Notes: a model not told the origin generated them from the letters alone. A DNA stretch of 64,000 bases from Marivibrio sp040218065 (GCF_040218065.1 NZ_JAVJQE010000005.1:310001-374000), one strand, 5' to 3'. Positions 37,152 through 46,349 are shown, counted from the stretch's first letter. Numbers and translations are program-made.

Positions 37152-39221
37152 ATGGCGGCGCTCAAAGTCAGCGGCGGCGAGGCGGGGACGGAGGACGGCG
37201 AGGTCGAGGGCGGCGTCCCCTCCGGCGGCGGCCCGCTGCTGATCAAGGATCGCTACGAGGTCCATCCCGACCAGCCGATCCCCGAGCTCGACAATCCGCC
37301 CGCCGTCGCGGTGCGCGTCACCCACGTTCGCGACAGCGACCGGGCGCTTTACGGGCTGGTGTGCGATCCCAAACTGCCGCCGCGGCTCGACATCGTCTCT
37401 TCCGTCCATCGGGTGGATCACCGCAACCTGCAGCGCGTCGTCGATTGGGGCGTCGTCGATTGGCCGGCGGAGCAGCGGCGCTGCCCCGTCGTCGTGATGG
37501 AGCGCCCGGCAGGGCGACGGGTTTTCAAAGCCCTGACGGCCGAGATCGCCCCGATGACCGAGGAGCGCGTGACGCGCATCTTTCTGACGCCGATCGTCAA
37601 CATCTTGCGCGATATGCACGCGCTTGGCGTTTATCACCGCAACATCCGGCCGGATAATCTGTTCTATTTCGACAGCGACGAGCGCGAACTCTATATCGGC
37701 GAATGCTTCTCCGCCCAGCCTGGCACGAACCAACCGGCGTTGTTCGAGACGATGGAGTGCGGTCTCGCCGCTCCGGCGGGCCGCGGCGAAGGGTCGGCCG
37801 AGCATGACCTGTTCGCCGTCGGCGTCGCCGTGGTGGCGTTGTTGACCGGCAAGACGCCGCTCGCCGGCCTGTCGGACGAGGACGTGATGGCGCGCCGGCT
37901 CAATGTCGGCTCCTACGCGGCCCTGGTGCAGAACCAACGCATCTCGCTCACCATGATGGAGCCCTTGCGCGGCCTCTTGAACGACGATCCGAAGGAGCGG
38001 TGGACGCTGGAGGATCTGTCGATGTGGCTCAACGGCCGGCGGCTGTCCCCGAAGCAGCAGGTCATGCCGACCAAGGCGTCGCGCGGCTTCACCTTTGGCG
38101 GGCGCGATTACTTCACCGCCCGAGAGCTGGCCCACGCCCTGCACCGCAACTGGGACGCGGCAGCCGCGCCGATCCGCGACGGCTCGCTCGACACCTGGCT
38201 GCGCCGTTCGCTGAGCGAGGACGATCGGGTCGAGGCGGTGAACGAGGCGAAGAGCGGCGTCGGAGAGGGCGACGACGTCGATAAGCTGGTCGCCCGCGTG
38301 CTGATCGCGCTCGACCCGGAAGGCCCGATCCGGCTGCGGGACTTCGCCGCGACCATCGAAGGCGTCGGCTCGCTGATCGGGCTTCACGCCCAGGACGGTC
38401 AGGCGCGCAACCTCTTCGCCAAGACGATCCAGCTCGGTCTCGGTCAATTCTGGCTGGAGCAGCAGCGCAAGGTCGAGCCCAACCAGCTGCGCTTTCTCAC
38501 CCGTCTCGACAAGTCGAAGATGGTGATGAATCAGTCGGGTCTCGGCTTCGGGGTGGAGCGGGTGGCCTACGATCTGAACCCCAATCTGCCCTGCCAGTCG
38601 CCGTTGTTCGAGCGGGACTACATCGCCACCATCGAGCATCTGTTGCCCGCCTTCGAACGCCTGGCGAAGCGGCGCGGCGGGGCGGAGGAGCGCCCGCGCC
38701 GCCTGATCGACCGCGACGTCGCCGCCTACGTCATGGTGCATTACAAGCGCCCCAGCGGCTCCGAGCTTCGCGACATCGAGCGCGAGGGCGACGAGCCGGC
38801 CGGCCGAATCGCGCAAATCCGTCTGCTCGCCAACATCCAAGACTACCTGCACAAGAAGGGTGAGTTTCCCGCTCTGTGCGCCATGGCGGCGACGATTCTT
38901 GAGCCGTCTATCGAGCGATTCCACAGCCGCCAACGCCGCAAGAAGGTGACGGACCGGCTGCGCAAGGCGGCCAAGGGCGGCCGGCTTTCCGATCTGTTGG
39001 AGGTGGTCGACGACCAGTCGGAGGTGAAGGCGGACGCGAACAATTTCGCCGGCGCGGTGCGCGATTACAGCCAATCGGTGGAGCAGACCATCGCCGCCAA
39101 GCGCGACATCAAGAACCGTCAGCAACTCGCGCGCGAGATCGGCGGGCAATTGGCCAGCACGTTCTCCGCTTTGGGGGCCACCGTCTCGGCGCTCATCACC
39201 TTCATCGTGTGGTGGTTCTGA
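37152..39221 (+). CDS. Pseudokinase-like protein with C-terminal membrane anchor
   Basis: 689 residues. Residues about 30-300 follow a protein-kinase layout, but the key catalytic residues are missing. The catalytic-loop aspartate is replaced by N164 (YHRNIRPDNLF), the DFG position reads GEC (LYIGECFSAQPG), and no glycine-rich loop or AxK motif is seen. A long helical region follows, and the protein ends in one hydrophobic helix (TVSALITFIVWWF). A kinase fold turned to scaffolding or ligand sensing is the best reading. The stop overlaps the next gene by 1 bp (TGATG), so the two are probably partners. Confidence 0.75.
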   Translation: MAALKVSGGEAGTEDGEVEGGVPSGGGPLLIKDRYEVHPDQPIPELDNPPAVAVRVTHVRDSDRALYGLVCDPKLPPRLDIVSSVHRVDHRNLQRVVDWGVVDWPAEQRRCPVVVMERPAGRRVFKALTAEIAPMTEERVTRIFLTPIVNILRDMHALGVYHRNIRPDNLFYFDSDERELYIGECFSAQPGTNQPALFETMECGLAAPAGRGEGSAEHDLFAVGVAVVALLTGKTPLAGLSDEDVMARRLNVGSYAALVQNQRISLTMMEPLRGLLNDDPKERWTLEDLSMWLNGRRLSPKQQVMPTKASRGFTFGGRDYFTARELAHALHRNWDAAAAPIRDGSLDTWLRRSLSEDDRVEAVNEAKSGVGEGDDVDKLVARVLIALDPEGPIRLRDFAATIEGVGSLIGLHAQDGQARNLFAKTIQLGLGQFWLEQQRKVEPNQLRFLTRLDKSKMVMNQSGLGFGVERVAYDLNPNLPCQSPLFERDYIATIEHLLPAFERLAKRRGGAEERPRRLIDRDVAAYVMVHYKRPSGSELRDIEREGDEPAGRIAQIRLLANIQDYLHKKGEFPALCAMAATILEPSIERFHSRQRRKKVTDRLRKAAKGGRLSDLLEVVDDQSEVKADANNFAGAVRDYSQSVEQTIAAKRDIKNRQQLAREIGGQLASTFSALGATVSALITFIVWWF

Positions 39222-39919
39222 TGGCGAAGAAGCCTAAACAGGGGGCCTCGGGCGGCGAGGCGGCCGCTAAGGCGAAGCGCGCGTCGGGCGGCGCGCGCGC
39301 GTTGTCGCTCGTCATCGCCGTGGTGCTGGTGACGCTTTTCTTCGACAGCGTGATGGTGTTGGCCGGCGGCATGATCCCTACGGGCGTCGCCTATCTGGTC
39401 GATCGGCACCCCCGCAAGTACGCGGCCAGGACGGTCGGCTGGATGAACCTTGCGGGCTGTTTGATCGTGGTGCTCGATCTTTGGGACGGCGGCGGCTCGA
39501 TCGAGGCGGCGTTCGAACTGCTGATGGATCCGATCAACTGGACCATCATGTTCGGTTCGGCCGCGTTCGGATGGATCATCTATTTCGCGCTCCCTCCGAT
39601 CGTGGGCGGCTATTTGCAACTCTCGCAAGAGATGAAGCTGAAGGAGCTCGCGAAGACCCAGAAGACGCTTGAAAAAGAATGGGGCAAGGAGGTTCGGCGC
39701 GATGCGGACCTCGACCGGCTGGAGGCGGTGGAGGACGAACTGGCCGCCCAAGCCGACCGTGAGACGAGCCGTGCAGGCGCCGGCGGCGCGGCGGGGGGCG
39801 ACGGTCAGTCGACCGAAGCCGGGCGACCGGACGACGAGCCGGAGCCCGAGCCGGAAGAGGATCTGTCGGACACGCCGGCCGGCCGGCCGATCGGCGGGCG
39901 GCGCTCAGCCAGCGGGTGA
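39221..39919 (+). CDS. Membrane protein paired with the pseudokinase
   Basis: 232 residues from ATG at 39221, overlapping the pseudokinase stop. Three to four hydrophobic segments (LSLVIAVVLVTLFFDSVMVL, MNLAGCLIVVLDLW, FGSAAFGWIIYFALPPIVGG) are followed by a charged helical stretch (KELAKTQKTLEKEWGKEVRR) and an acidic, Pro/Gly-rich tail. No family is recognised. It converges with rpoH. Confidence 0.72.
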   Translation: MAKKPKQGASGGEAAAKAKRASGGARALSLVIAVVLVTLFFDSVMVLAGGMIPTGVAYLVDRHPRKYAARTVGWMNLAGCLIVVLDLWDGGGSIEAAFELLMDPINWTIMFGSAAFGWIIYFALPPIVGGYLQLSQEMKLKELAKTQKTLEKEWGKEVRRDADLDRLEAVEDELAAQADRETSRAGAGGAAGGDGQSTEAGRPDDEPEPEPEEDLSDTPAGRPIGGRRSASG

Positions 39920-39934
39920 GCGCTCGAAGGGCGC

Positions 39935-40825
39935 TCAGACCGCCTGCAGCTTCCGCTCGACCGCCAGATTTTTCATGGATTTCTGAAGCTTCTCGAAGGC
40001 GCGCACCTCGATCTGCCGCACCCGCTCGCGGCTGATCGCGTATTCCTGGCTCAGCTCCTCGAGGGTCTTGGGCTCGTCTTTCAGGCGCCGCTCGGTCAGG
40101 ATGCGACGCTCCCGATCGTTCAGCGTCTTCATCGCGTCCTGCAGCATATCGCGGCGGATGGACAGCTCCTCGCTGTTGGCGATCGTGGTCTCGTGACTTT
40201 CGGAATCGTCCTCCAGCCAATCCTGCCACTCGCCTTCGCCGTCGGCGCGCAAGGGCGCGTTCAGCGAATTGTCGCCGCCCGCCAGACGGCGATTCATCGA
40301 GATCACGTCCTGCTCCGGGACGTCTAATTCGTCCGAGATGTGTTTGACATGCTCAGGCGACAGGTCCCCTTCCTCGAAGGCCTGCAGACGACCCTTGATC
40401 TTGCGCAGGTTGAAGAAAAGCTTCTTCTGCGCTGCGGTCGTGCCCATTTTGACGAGCGACCAGGAATGCAGGATGTACTCCTGGATTGCGGCGCGAATCC
40501 ACCACATGGCGTAGGTCGCCAGGCGGAAGCCGCGGTCGGGGTCGAAGCGCTTGACCGCCTGCATCATGCCCACATTGCCTTCCGAGATCAGCTCGGCCAC
40601 CGGCAGCCCGTAGCCGCGGTAGCCCATCGCGATCTTGGCGACGAGACGCAAGTGCGAGGTGACGAGCTGATGGGCGGCGTCACGGTCGTCATGCTCCCGC
40701 CAACGCTTGGCGAGCATGTACTCCTGATCCGGCTCAAGCATCGGAAATTTCCGAATCTCGTCCAGATAGCGTTGCAGATTGCCTTCCGGCGTCAGTGTCG
40801 GAATGCCCTTGGAGCCGTTGCTCAT
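39935..40825 (-). CDS. rpoH: RNA polymerase heat-shock sigma factor
   Basis: 296 residues from ATG at 40825, with GAGG about 8 bp upstream. The sigma-70 region 2 (LISEGNVGMMQAVKRFDPDR, TYAMWWIRAAIQEYIL), the RpoH box in QKKLFFNLRKIK, and region 4 (ERRILTERRLKDEPKTLEEL, ISRERVRQIE) are all present. It directs transcription of chaperone and protease genes in heat shock. Upstream on the same strand is the RluD-family gene, 170 bp away. Confidence 0.96.
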   Translation of the reverse strand: MSNGSKGIPTLTPEGNLQRYLDEIRKFPMLEPDQEYMLAKRWREHDDRDAAHQLVTSHLRLVAKIAMGYRGYGLPVAELISEGNVGMMQAVKRFDPDRGFRLATYAMWWIRAAIQEYILHSWSLVKMGTTAAQKKLFFNLRKIKGRLQAFEEGDLSPEHVKHISDELDVPEQDVISMNRRLAGGDNSLNAPLRADGEGEWQDWLEDDSESHETTIANSEELSIRRDMLQDAMKTLNDRERRILTERRLKDEPKTLEELSQEYAISRERVRQIEVRAFEKLQKSMKNLAVERKLQAV

Positions 40826-40995
40826 AGACCTCGTCTTCCCCGTGGTCGCAGTCGTCTGATCGAACCCGTCTGGTCGCAGTCTCGACGCCGTCGCGCAGAC
40901 ATCGCTTAAGCTCGAATCAATTGGGCCTTTCGCGCGATTTTTCAAGAGCTTCGCGCGAGCGGTCAGCCTCATGAAACCATCGAATAACGGCCGTT

Positions 40996-42027
40996 TCAGG
41001 GCGCGAGGGCCGCGATCAGGGCGGCCATGTCGGCGGGCAGGGGCGCCTGGAAAGACAACGGCTCGCCGCTCGTCGGGTGCTGAAAGGCGAGCCGCCCGGC
41101 GTGCAGCGCCTGACGAGAGAACGCCTCCGCCGCCGCGCGCCCCTTATCGGTCAGCGCCTTGCGCCTGGCCGCCGTGGTTCGCCCATACAGCGGATCGCCG
41201 ATCAGCGGATGGCCGATATGGGCCAGATGGACGCGGATCTGATGGGTGCGCCCGGTCTCAAGCCGGCAGGCGACGAGGCTCGCCCCGACGCCCAGGGCCT
41301 GGATCGTCTCGTAATGGGTGACGGCCGGCTTGCCGGCGCCGGCGCGCACGACGGCCATGCGCTTGCGGTTCGTCGGGTCGCGGCCGATCGGGCCTTCGAT
41401 TCGGCCCGCCGCAGGGCTGGGGCGTCCCCAGGTCACCGCCAGATAGCGCCGGCCCGCGCTGTGATCCGCGAACTGACGCGACAAGGCCTGGTGCGCTGCG
41501 TCCGTCTTGGCGCAGACGATCAATCCGCTTGTGTCCTTGTCCAGCCGATGGACGATCCCGGGCCGCGCCACGCCGCCAATGCCGGAGAGGGCGCCCGCGC
41601 AGTGCGCCAACAGCGCGTTGACCAGCGTGCCGTCCGCACTGCCCGGCGCCGGATGGACAGCCATGCCGGCCGGTTTGTCGATCACGATAAGATCCGCGTC
41701 CTCATGAACGACCGCCAGCGCGATGGTCTGCGCCTTCGGGACCGCCGGCGCCGGCGGCGGAATATGCACTGCGACCTCGGAGCCGGGTTTGACCGGACAT
41801 TTCGCCTCGGCTACCGTTTCGCCGTCCACCGTTACGAAACGGCCGAGAATCAGCGTCTTGACCCTGCTGCGCGACAGATCCGCCAACCGATCGGCCAGCC
41901 AGCGGTCCAGTCGCGCGCCGGCCGCGTCCTCGCCGACGGAGAACCGCCGCGTCTCGCCGCGGGCGTGGTCGTCGTCTCCCTCGTACGGTTCGGGGTCGGC
42001 GGTCACGGGCGGCGGGCTCTTTCCCAA
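40996..42027 (-). CDS. RluA/RluD family 23S rRNA pseudouridine synthase
   Basis: 343 residues. An N-terminal S4 RNA-binding domain (GARLDRWLADRLADLSRSRV) precedes the pseudouridine synthase domain, with the catalytic aspartate in HRLDKDTSGLIVCAKT. RluD in E. coli modifies helix 69 of 23S rRNA and is the closest pattern, but the exact target cannot be told from sequence. It is divergent from the DUF6476-like gene only 21 bp away. Confidence 0.92.
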   Translation of the reverse strand: MGKSPPPVTADPEPYEGDDDHARGETRRFSVGEDAAGARLDRWLADRLADLSRSRVKTLILGRFVTVDGETVAEAKCPVKPGSEVAVHIPPPAPAVPKAQTIALAVVHEDADLIVIDKPAGMAVHPAPGSADGTLVNALLAHCAGALSGIGGVARPGIVHRLDKDTSGLIVCAKTDAAHQALSRQFADHSAGRRYLAVTWGRPSPAAGRIEGPIGRDPTNRKRMAVVRAGAGKPAVTHYETIQALGVGASLVACRLETGRTHQIRVHLAHIGHPLIGDPLYGRTTAARRKALTDKGRAAAEAFSRQALHAGRLAFQHPTSGEPLSFQAPLPADMAALIAALAP

Positions 42028-42048
42028 AGCGGCGGAAGGGATGCGCGC

Positions 42049-42336
42049 ATGCAGGCCTTAAAAGGCGTCGTCATCTTTATGGGCGTGCTGCTGATCGGCG
42101 GCGTCACGGTTCTGGTGTACTTGATCGCGACCGGCGCGGGCAAGCGCGCGGAAGAGGCGGCGGCGATGCGCGCGCCCGCGTCGATCGGTCTGCAGGCGGG
42201 CGAACGTCTGGTGGAGATGCGCCCCGACGGACCGCGGCTTTATCTCCATATCGACGGACCGGACGGCGCGCGCATCCTGGTTCTGGACGCGCAGGACGGC
42301 GCGCCGCTCGGCGAGATCGACCTCAACGCGCCGTAG
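42049..42336 (+). CDS. Small membrane-anchored protein, DUF6476-like
   Basis: 95 residues from ATG at 42049, with GGAAGGG 8 bp upstream. One N-terminal helix (GVVIFMGVLLIGGVTVLVYL) is followed by a small, probably beta-rich domain (LVEMRPDGPRLYLHIDGPDG, ILVLDAQDG). The pattern fits DUF6476, a small alphaproteobacterial family that often neighbours the RluD-type gene. Function unknown. Confidence 0.7.
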   Translation: MQALKGVVIFMGVLLIGGVTVLVYLIATGAGKRAEEAAAMRAPASIGLQAGERLVEMRPDGPRLYLHIDGPDGARILVLDAQDGAPLGEIDLNAP

Positions 42337-42365
42337 GCCCGGCCGCTGAAAGGGGGCTCACAAAG

Positions 42366-43412
42366 ATGAACTTCTGTTCCGACAACGTAACGGGCGCCGC
42401 GCCCGCGATCCTTGAGCATTTGGCGGCGGTCAACGCCGAGCCTGCGATGCCGTACGGCGCGGACCCTGTGACCAAGCGGCTCGAGAGCGCGCTGGCCGCG
42501 ACGTTCGAGCGGGCCGAGGAGCAGATCGCCAGTTTCCCCGTCGCCACGGGCACGGCGGCGAACGCCCTGATCCTCTCCAGTCTCGTCCCGCCTTACGGCG
42601 CGGCGCTGTGCCACCGCGACGCCCACATCAACGTCGACGAGTGCGGCGCGCCCGAGCTCTTCACCAGCGGGGCGAAGCTGATCCCGCTCGACGGCCCGGC
42701 GGCGAAGCTGACGCCCGCCGCGGTCGAACAGGCGCTCGCCGGCGATTGGCGCGGCGTCGTCCATCACGCGCAGCCGGCCTGCCTTTCCATCACCAACGTC
42801 ACCGAGGCCGGCGCCGTCTACACGCCCGACGAGGTCGCGGCGCTGGCCGAGGTCGCGCACGCGCACGGCTTGGCGCTGCATATGGACGGCGCGCGGTTCG
42901 CCAACGCGATCGCCGCCGTCGGCTGCACGGCGGCGGAGATGACCTGGAAGGCGGGCGTCGACGCGCTCAGCTTCGGGGCGACCAAGAACGGGGCGATGGC
43001 GGCGGAGGCGGCGATCTTCTTCGATCCGGCGCACGCCCGGGATTTCGCCTTCCGGCGCAAGCGCGGCGGGCATCTGTTCTCCAAGATGCGCTTCCTCTCG
43101 GCGCAACTCGAGGCCTATCTCGCCGACGGGCTATGGCTCGACAATGCGCGCCACGCCAATGCGATGGCCAAGCGCCTCGCCGACGGCGTGCGCGCCGCCG
43201 CGGACGCGCGCCTCGCCGAAGAGCCGGCGGCGAACGAGGTCTTCATCCACCTCGGCGCGGAGACCGCCGCTATGCTGCGCGACGCGGGTTTTCAGTTCTA
43301 TCCCTGGCCGGCGCTGGGCGCCGACTGCCATCGCTTCGTCACCGCCTGGTCGACTGATCCCGCCGACGTCGACCGGCTGACGGCGGCCGCGCGCGGCCAA
43401 GCGGCGGCGTGA
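42366..43412 (+). CDS. Low-specificity L-threonine aldolase / beta-eliminating lyase family
   Basis: 348 residues. PLP-dependent fold type I: SDN-like N-terminus (MNFCSDNVTGAAP), HMDGARFANA with the PLP-contacting aspartate, and the Schiff-base lysine K207 in SFGATKNGAM. These enzymes split L-threonine to glycine and acetaldehyde, which would feed the glycine cleavage system encoded 13 kb away (a functional link by inference). It starts 29 bp after the small membrane gene. Confidence 0.92.
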   Translation: MNFCSDNVTGAAPAILEHLAAVNAEPAMPYGADPVTKRLESALAATFERAEEQIASFPVATGTAANALILSSLVPPYGAALCHRDAHINVDECGAPELFTSGAKLIPLDGPAAKLTPAAVEQALAGDWRGVVHHAQPACLSITNVTEAGAVYTPDEVAALAEVAHAHGLALHMDGARFANAIAAVGCTAAEMTWKAGVDALSFGATKNGAMAAEAAIFFDPAHARDFAFRRKRGGHLFSKMRFLSAQLEAYLADGLWLDNARHANAMAKRLADGVRAAADARLAEEPAANEVFIHLGAETAAMLRDAGFQFYPWPALGADCHRFVTAWSTDPADVDRLTAAARGQAAA

Positions 43413-43504
43413 GACGGCTTTCTCAATCCGCCGGATAGAATCGGCTTGATCGGCGCCGGGCGAGCGGTTAGAACCCGCGCGCACGTCAAACGACGCCGCT
43501 TTGC

Positions 43505-43580
43505 GCTCCCTTCGTCTAGTGGCCTAGGACGCCGCCCTCTCACGGCGGAAACAGGGGTTCGAGTCCCCTAGGGAGCGCCA
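43505..43580 (+). tRNA. tRNA-Glu (anticodon CUC)
   Basis: A 76-nt cloverleaf including an encoded CCA end. Acceptor GCTCCCT pairs with AGGGAGC, the anticodon stem is CCGCC/GGCGG with loop CTCTCAC (anticodon CTC at 43539-43541), and the T arm is AGGGG-TTCGAGT-CCCCT. It closely follows the bacterial tRNA-Glu sequence pattern. Confidence 0.97.
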
Positions 43581-43720
43581 TTTCCTCGTCAATCCGCATC
43601 CGTCCGTCCGGCTTTCGCGCGCCGACGGCAACGCTTTGTTTCCGCGCCGCCCTCTGGACGCGGGCGGTCTGGCGCGCGATCTATCGGCGGACCCAAGGTC
43701 CCCTTGCGTGGAGAAAGATC

Positions 43721-44542
43721 ATGCGCCGCGTCACCCGCATCGTCCCCGCCCAGACCACGTCCGACGGGGCGGGCGTCGTCTTGAAGCGATCGATCGGGAC
43801 GGCGGGGCTGCGTCGGCTCGACCCGTTCTTGATGCTCGACAATTTCGGGACCGCGAACCCGGACGACTACATCGCGGGCTTCCCCGATCATCCGCACCGC
43901 GGTTTCGAGACGGTCACCTACATGCTGAAGGGCCTGATGCGCCACCGGGACAACACCGGCGCGGAAGGCCTGCTGAAGCCGGGCGGGGTGCAGTGGATGA
44001 CCGCGGGGCGGGGCCTGGTCCATTCGGAAATGCCGGAGCAGACCGAGGGCGAGATGAGCGGCTTTCAGCTTTGGGTCAATCTGCCGGCGGCGCAGAAGAT
44101 GGTCGCGCCGCGCTATCAGGACATCGACCCGGCGGAGATTCCGGAGGTCGAGGCGCAAGGCGGGGTCAAGGTCCGCGTGATCGCCGGGCGTTTCGGCGAC
44201 GTCGCCGGGCCGGTTTCCGGAATCGCGGTCGAGCCGATTTTCTTCGACGTCGCGATCCCCGCCGGCGGGCGGTTCGAGACGCCGATCCCCGCCGGCCACA
44301 CCTGCTTCCTCTATCCCTTCGAGGGATCGGTGAAGGTGGGGGAGCGCACCTGCGCCGCCAACGCGCTGGCCGTCCTGGAGGAGGGGGATCGGGTCGCGGT
44401 CGACGCGCCGGACGGGGGCCGCTTCATCCTGGTCGCGGGGCGCCCGATCGGCGAACCGGTCGTGCAATACGGGCCCTTCGTGATGACCACCGAGGCCGAA
44501 ATAAAGCAGGCGATCGAGGATTACCGCGCCGGTCGGTTTTAG
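43721..44542 (+). CDS. Pirin family protein
   Basis: 273 residues, a two-cupin protein. Metal ligands are in DHPHRGFETVTYM (two histidines) and LVHSEMPE (His and Glu). Pirins are iron-binding; some have quercetinase activity and others regulate transcription or pyruvate metabolism. Which applies here is unknown. It lies 140 bp after the tRNA gene. Confidence 0.93.
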   Translation: MRRVTRIVPAQTTSDGAGVVLKRSIGTAGLRRLDPFLMLDNFGTANPDDYIAGFPDHPHRGFETVTYMLKGLMRHRDNTGAEGLLKPGGVQWMTAGRGLVHSEMPEQTEGEMSGFQLWVNLPAAQKMVAPRYQDIDPAEIPEVEAQGGVKVRVIAGRFGDVAGPVSGIAVEPIFFDVAIPAGGRFETPIPAGHTCFLYPFEGSVKVGERTCAANALAVLEEGDRVAVDAPDGGRFILVAGRPIGEPVVQYGPFVMTTEAEIKQAIEDYRAGRF

Positions 44543-44623
44543 CGGCCGCGGCCTAAATTCGAGCTTACCCGCGCGGGATTCGCCCTCTATCCTGGGCGGC
44601 CCGGTCGGAAGAGGAGGCGCGCC

Positions 44624-45010
44624 TTGAGCGTCATCAGCCACATCACGCTTGGGACCAACGATCCGTCGCGCGCGTCGCGGTTTTATGACGCGGTGATCGG
44701 CGCGCTCGGCTTCGAGCGCTTGCACAAGCCGCCCGGCAAGCCGCCCGCCTATGAGAAGGGCGGGCCGCCGACGGTCTACCTCTACACGCCCGAGGACGGG
44801 CGCCCGGCGACCTGGGGAAACGGCACGCACGTCGCGTTCACAGCCGACAGTCGGGAACAGGTCCGCGCTTTCCACGAGAAGGCGCTCGCCCTCGGGGGCG
44901 CCTGCGCGGGGCCGCCTGGGCCTCGGCCCGCCTATGGGCGGAACTATTACGCGGCCTATGTCCGCGACCCCGACGGCAACAAACTGCAGGCGGTCTGCAC
45001 GCGCGGCTGA
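44624..45010 (+). CDS. VOC (glyoxalase/bleomycin resistance) family protein
   Basis: 128 residues from a TTG start with GAGGAGG upstream. It opens VISHITLGTNDPSRASRFYDAV and has one VOC domain (HVAFTADSREQVRAFHEKAL, ending YAAYVRDPDGNKLQAVC). The metal ligands His near the N-terminus, His in GNGTHVAF and Glu/Asp near the end are plausible. Substrate unknown. Confidence 0.9.
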   Translation: MSVISHITLGTNDPSRASRFYDAVIGALGFERLHKPPGKPPAYEKGGPPTVYLYTPEDGRPATWGNGTHVAFTADSREQVRAFHEKALALGGACAGPPGPRPAYGRNYYAAYVRDPDGNKLQAVCTRG

Positions 45011-45116
45011 GAGGCGCACGCCCCCCTCAAATGGGGGCGGTCGCGGACGGGCGCTGCGCGCTATTCACGTCGGGAGAGGCGGCCCGTCGCGGGCCGCAGC
45101 ATCGCGAGGGCGACCG

Positions 45117-45275
45117 ATGACCGTCTATCATGGGACCGAGGAGCTGGCCGAACAGGCCTTTGTACAGATCGCGCAGCTGATCGATCGCCTGTTCGCCGCC
45201 CAGGAAAACGCGCACGGCGAGCACGCAGCCCCGCAGCGCGAGTCCCGTCCTGATCCGGCCATCGCGACCGGGTGA
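45117..45275 (+). CDS. Small hypothetical protein
   Basis: 52 residues from ATG at 45117, with GAGGG about 6 bp upstream. A short amphipathic helix (AEQAFVQIAQLIDRLFAAQE) is followed by a polar tail. It fits the gap between the VOC and PhyH genes and has a ribosome-binding site, but nothing else supports it. Confidence 0.4.
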   Translation: MTVYHGTEELAEQAFVQIAQLIDRLFAAQENAHGEHAAPQRESRPDPAIATG

Positions 45276-45354
45276 GCCGACGGGCGGGAAAGCCCTTCGC
45301 CCCGCTCCCCTCTCTTGCTAGGCTCGCCTGGCTGGGATGAAACGGGAGCGAGCG

Positions 45355-46221
45355 ATGTCGGGATTGAGCGAGGCGCAGCGCGAGGCCTTTAGGCGCGACG
45401 GATATCTGCTGGTCGCGGACGCCGTCGATGCGGATCTGCTGGCCGCGCTGAAGGCCGATTTCGCAGGCTGGACCGCAGAGAGCCTTTCCCATCAGGCGCC
45501 CTTCGGCGAGACGATCAACGGCAAGCCGCGCTTCGATCTGGATCCCGATCATTCGCCGGCGCGCTCGGGCCTGCGGCGCGTCAATGCGCCGGTGGAGGTC
45601 TCGCACGCCTACTATCGCGCGATGGCGGAAAGCCGGATGACGCGCTTGGTCGCGGATCTGATCGGGCCGAACGTCACGTTCCATCATTCGAAAATCAACG
45701 CCAAGCTGCCGGGCGCGAAGACCGAGGTGAAATGGCATCAGGATTTCCTGTTCACCCCGCACTCCAACGACGACGTGGTGACCGCGCTGTTGATGGTCGA
45801 CGACGTGACGGACGAGAACGGGCCGCTTGAAGTCGTTCCCGGCTCGCATCGCGGCCCGTTGCACGGGCTGTGGCGCGACGGTCGATTCGTCGGGGCGGTG
45901 GAGGACGCCGTCGCCGAGGAAGCGGCCGGCCGCGCCGTACGCTGCGCCGGGCCGGCGGGCTCGGTCTGCCTGATGCACACGCGACTTCTGCACGGCAGCG
46001 CGCCCAATCTTTCGAGCGCCCCGCGCACCCTGTTCATCTGCGTCTATTCGGCAGAGGACGCCCGGCCGCTCAGCCCCAACCCGATGCCGAACGGCTATGA
46101 GGGGCTGCTTGTCGCGGGCGAGCGCACGGGCCGCATCCGCTCCATCCCCTTCGAGATGCAGGCCCCGGAGCTGCCCTCCACCGCGTCCTTCTTCGACCAG
46201 CAGACCGCGGTCGAGGCTTAA
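45355..46221 (+). CDS. Phytanoyl-CoA dioxygenase (PhyH) family oxygenase
   Basis: 288 residues from ATG at 45355, with GGGAGCGAG just upstream; ATG at 45337 lacks such a site. 2-oxoglutarate/Fe(II) oxygenase: the H-x-D metal pair is in KWHQDFLF, the distal histidine in RLLHGSAPN, and the 2-oxoglutarate arginine in APRTLFI. The substrate is unknown. The distinctive motifs of ectoine hydroxylase are absent, so it is not that enzyme. It converges with the BCCT transporter gene. Confidence 0.9.
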   Translation: MSGLSEAQREAFRRDGYLLVADAVDADLLAALKADFAGWTAESLSHQAPFGETINGKPRFDLDPDHSPARSGLRRVNAPVEVSHAYYRAMAESRMTRLVADLIGPNVTFHHSKINAKLPGAKTEVKWHQDFLFTPHSNDDVVTALLMVDDVTDENGPLEVVPGSHRGPLHGLWRDGRFVGAVEDAVAEEAAGRAVRCAGPAGSVCLMHTRLLHGSAPNLSSAPRTLFICVYSAEDARPLSPNPMPNGYEGLLVAGERTGRIRSIPFEMQAPELPSTASFFDQQTAVEA

Positions 46222-46226
46222 GCGCG

Positions 46227-46296
46227 CCCGTCCTCGCCAGCCCGTCCTCGCCAGCCCGTTCCCGCCAGCCCGTTCCCGCCAGCTCGTTCCCGCCAG
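46227..46296. repeat. Five tandem copies of a 14-bp repeat
   Basis: The unit CCCGTTCCCGCCAG (first two copies CCCGTCCTCGCCAG, last CTCGTTCCCGCCAG) runs without interruption directly after the PhyH stop. Confidence 0.9.
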
Positions 46297-46315
46297 GCAG
46301 GCGCCCCGCAAAGCA

Positions 46316-46349
46316 AACGCCCCCGCCGCGATCCTGCGGCGGGGGCGTT
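46316..46349. terminator. Bidirectional terminator between PhyH and BCCT genes
   Basis: AACGCCCCCGCCGC (46316-46329) and GCGGCGGGGGCGTT (46336-46349) form a perfect 14-bp stem with a 6-nt loop between convergent genes. Only weak T-runs follow on either strand. Confidence 0.75.

Noticed and set aside
37074..39149. 691-codon minus-strand open frame
   Set aside because: Antisense to the pseudokinase gene. The plus-strand frame has hydrophobic and kinase-like features and couples to the next gene; this one does not.
43688..43715. Possible extra copy of the GTCCCCGC palindrome near the pirin gene
   Set aside because: The stretch AAGGTCCCCTTGCGTGG has only half of the stem and does not fold like the true copies.
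45355..46221. Ectoine hydroxylase (ectD) as the identity of the PhyH-family gene
   Set aside because: The family metal ligands are present but the characteristic ectoine-hydroxylase segments are not, and no ectABC genes are near.
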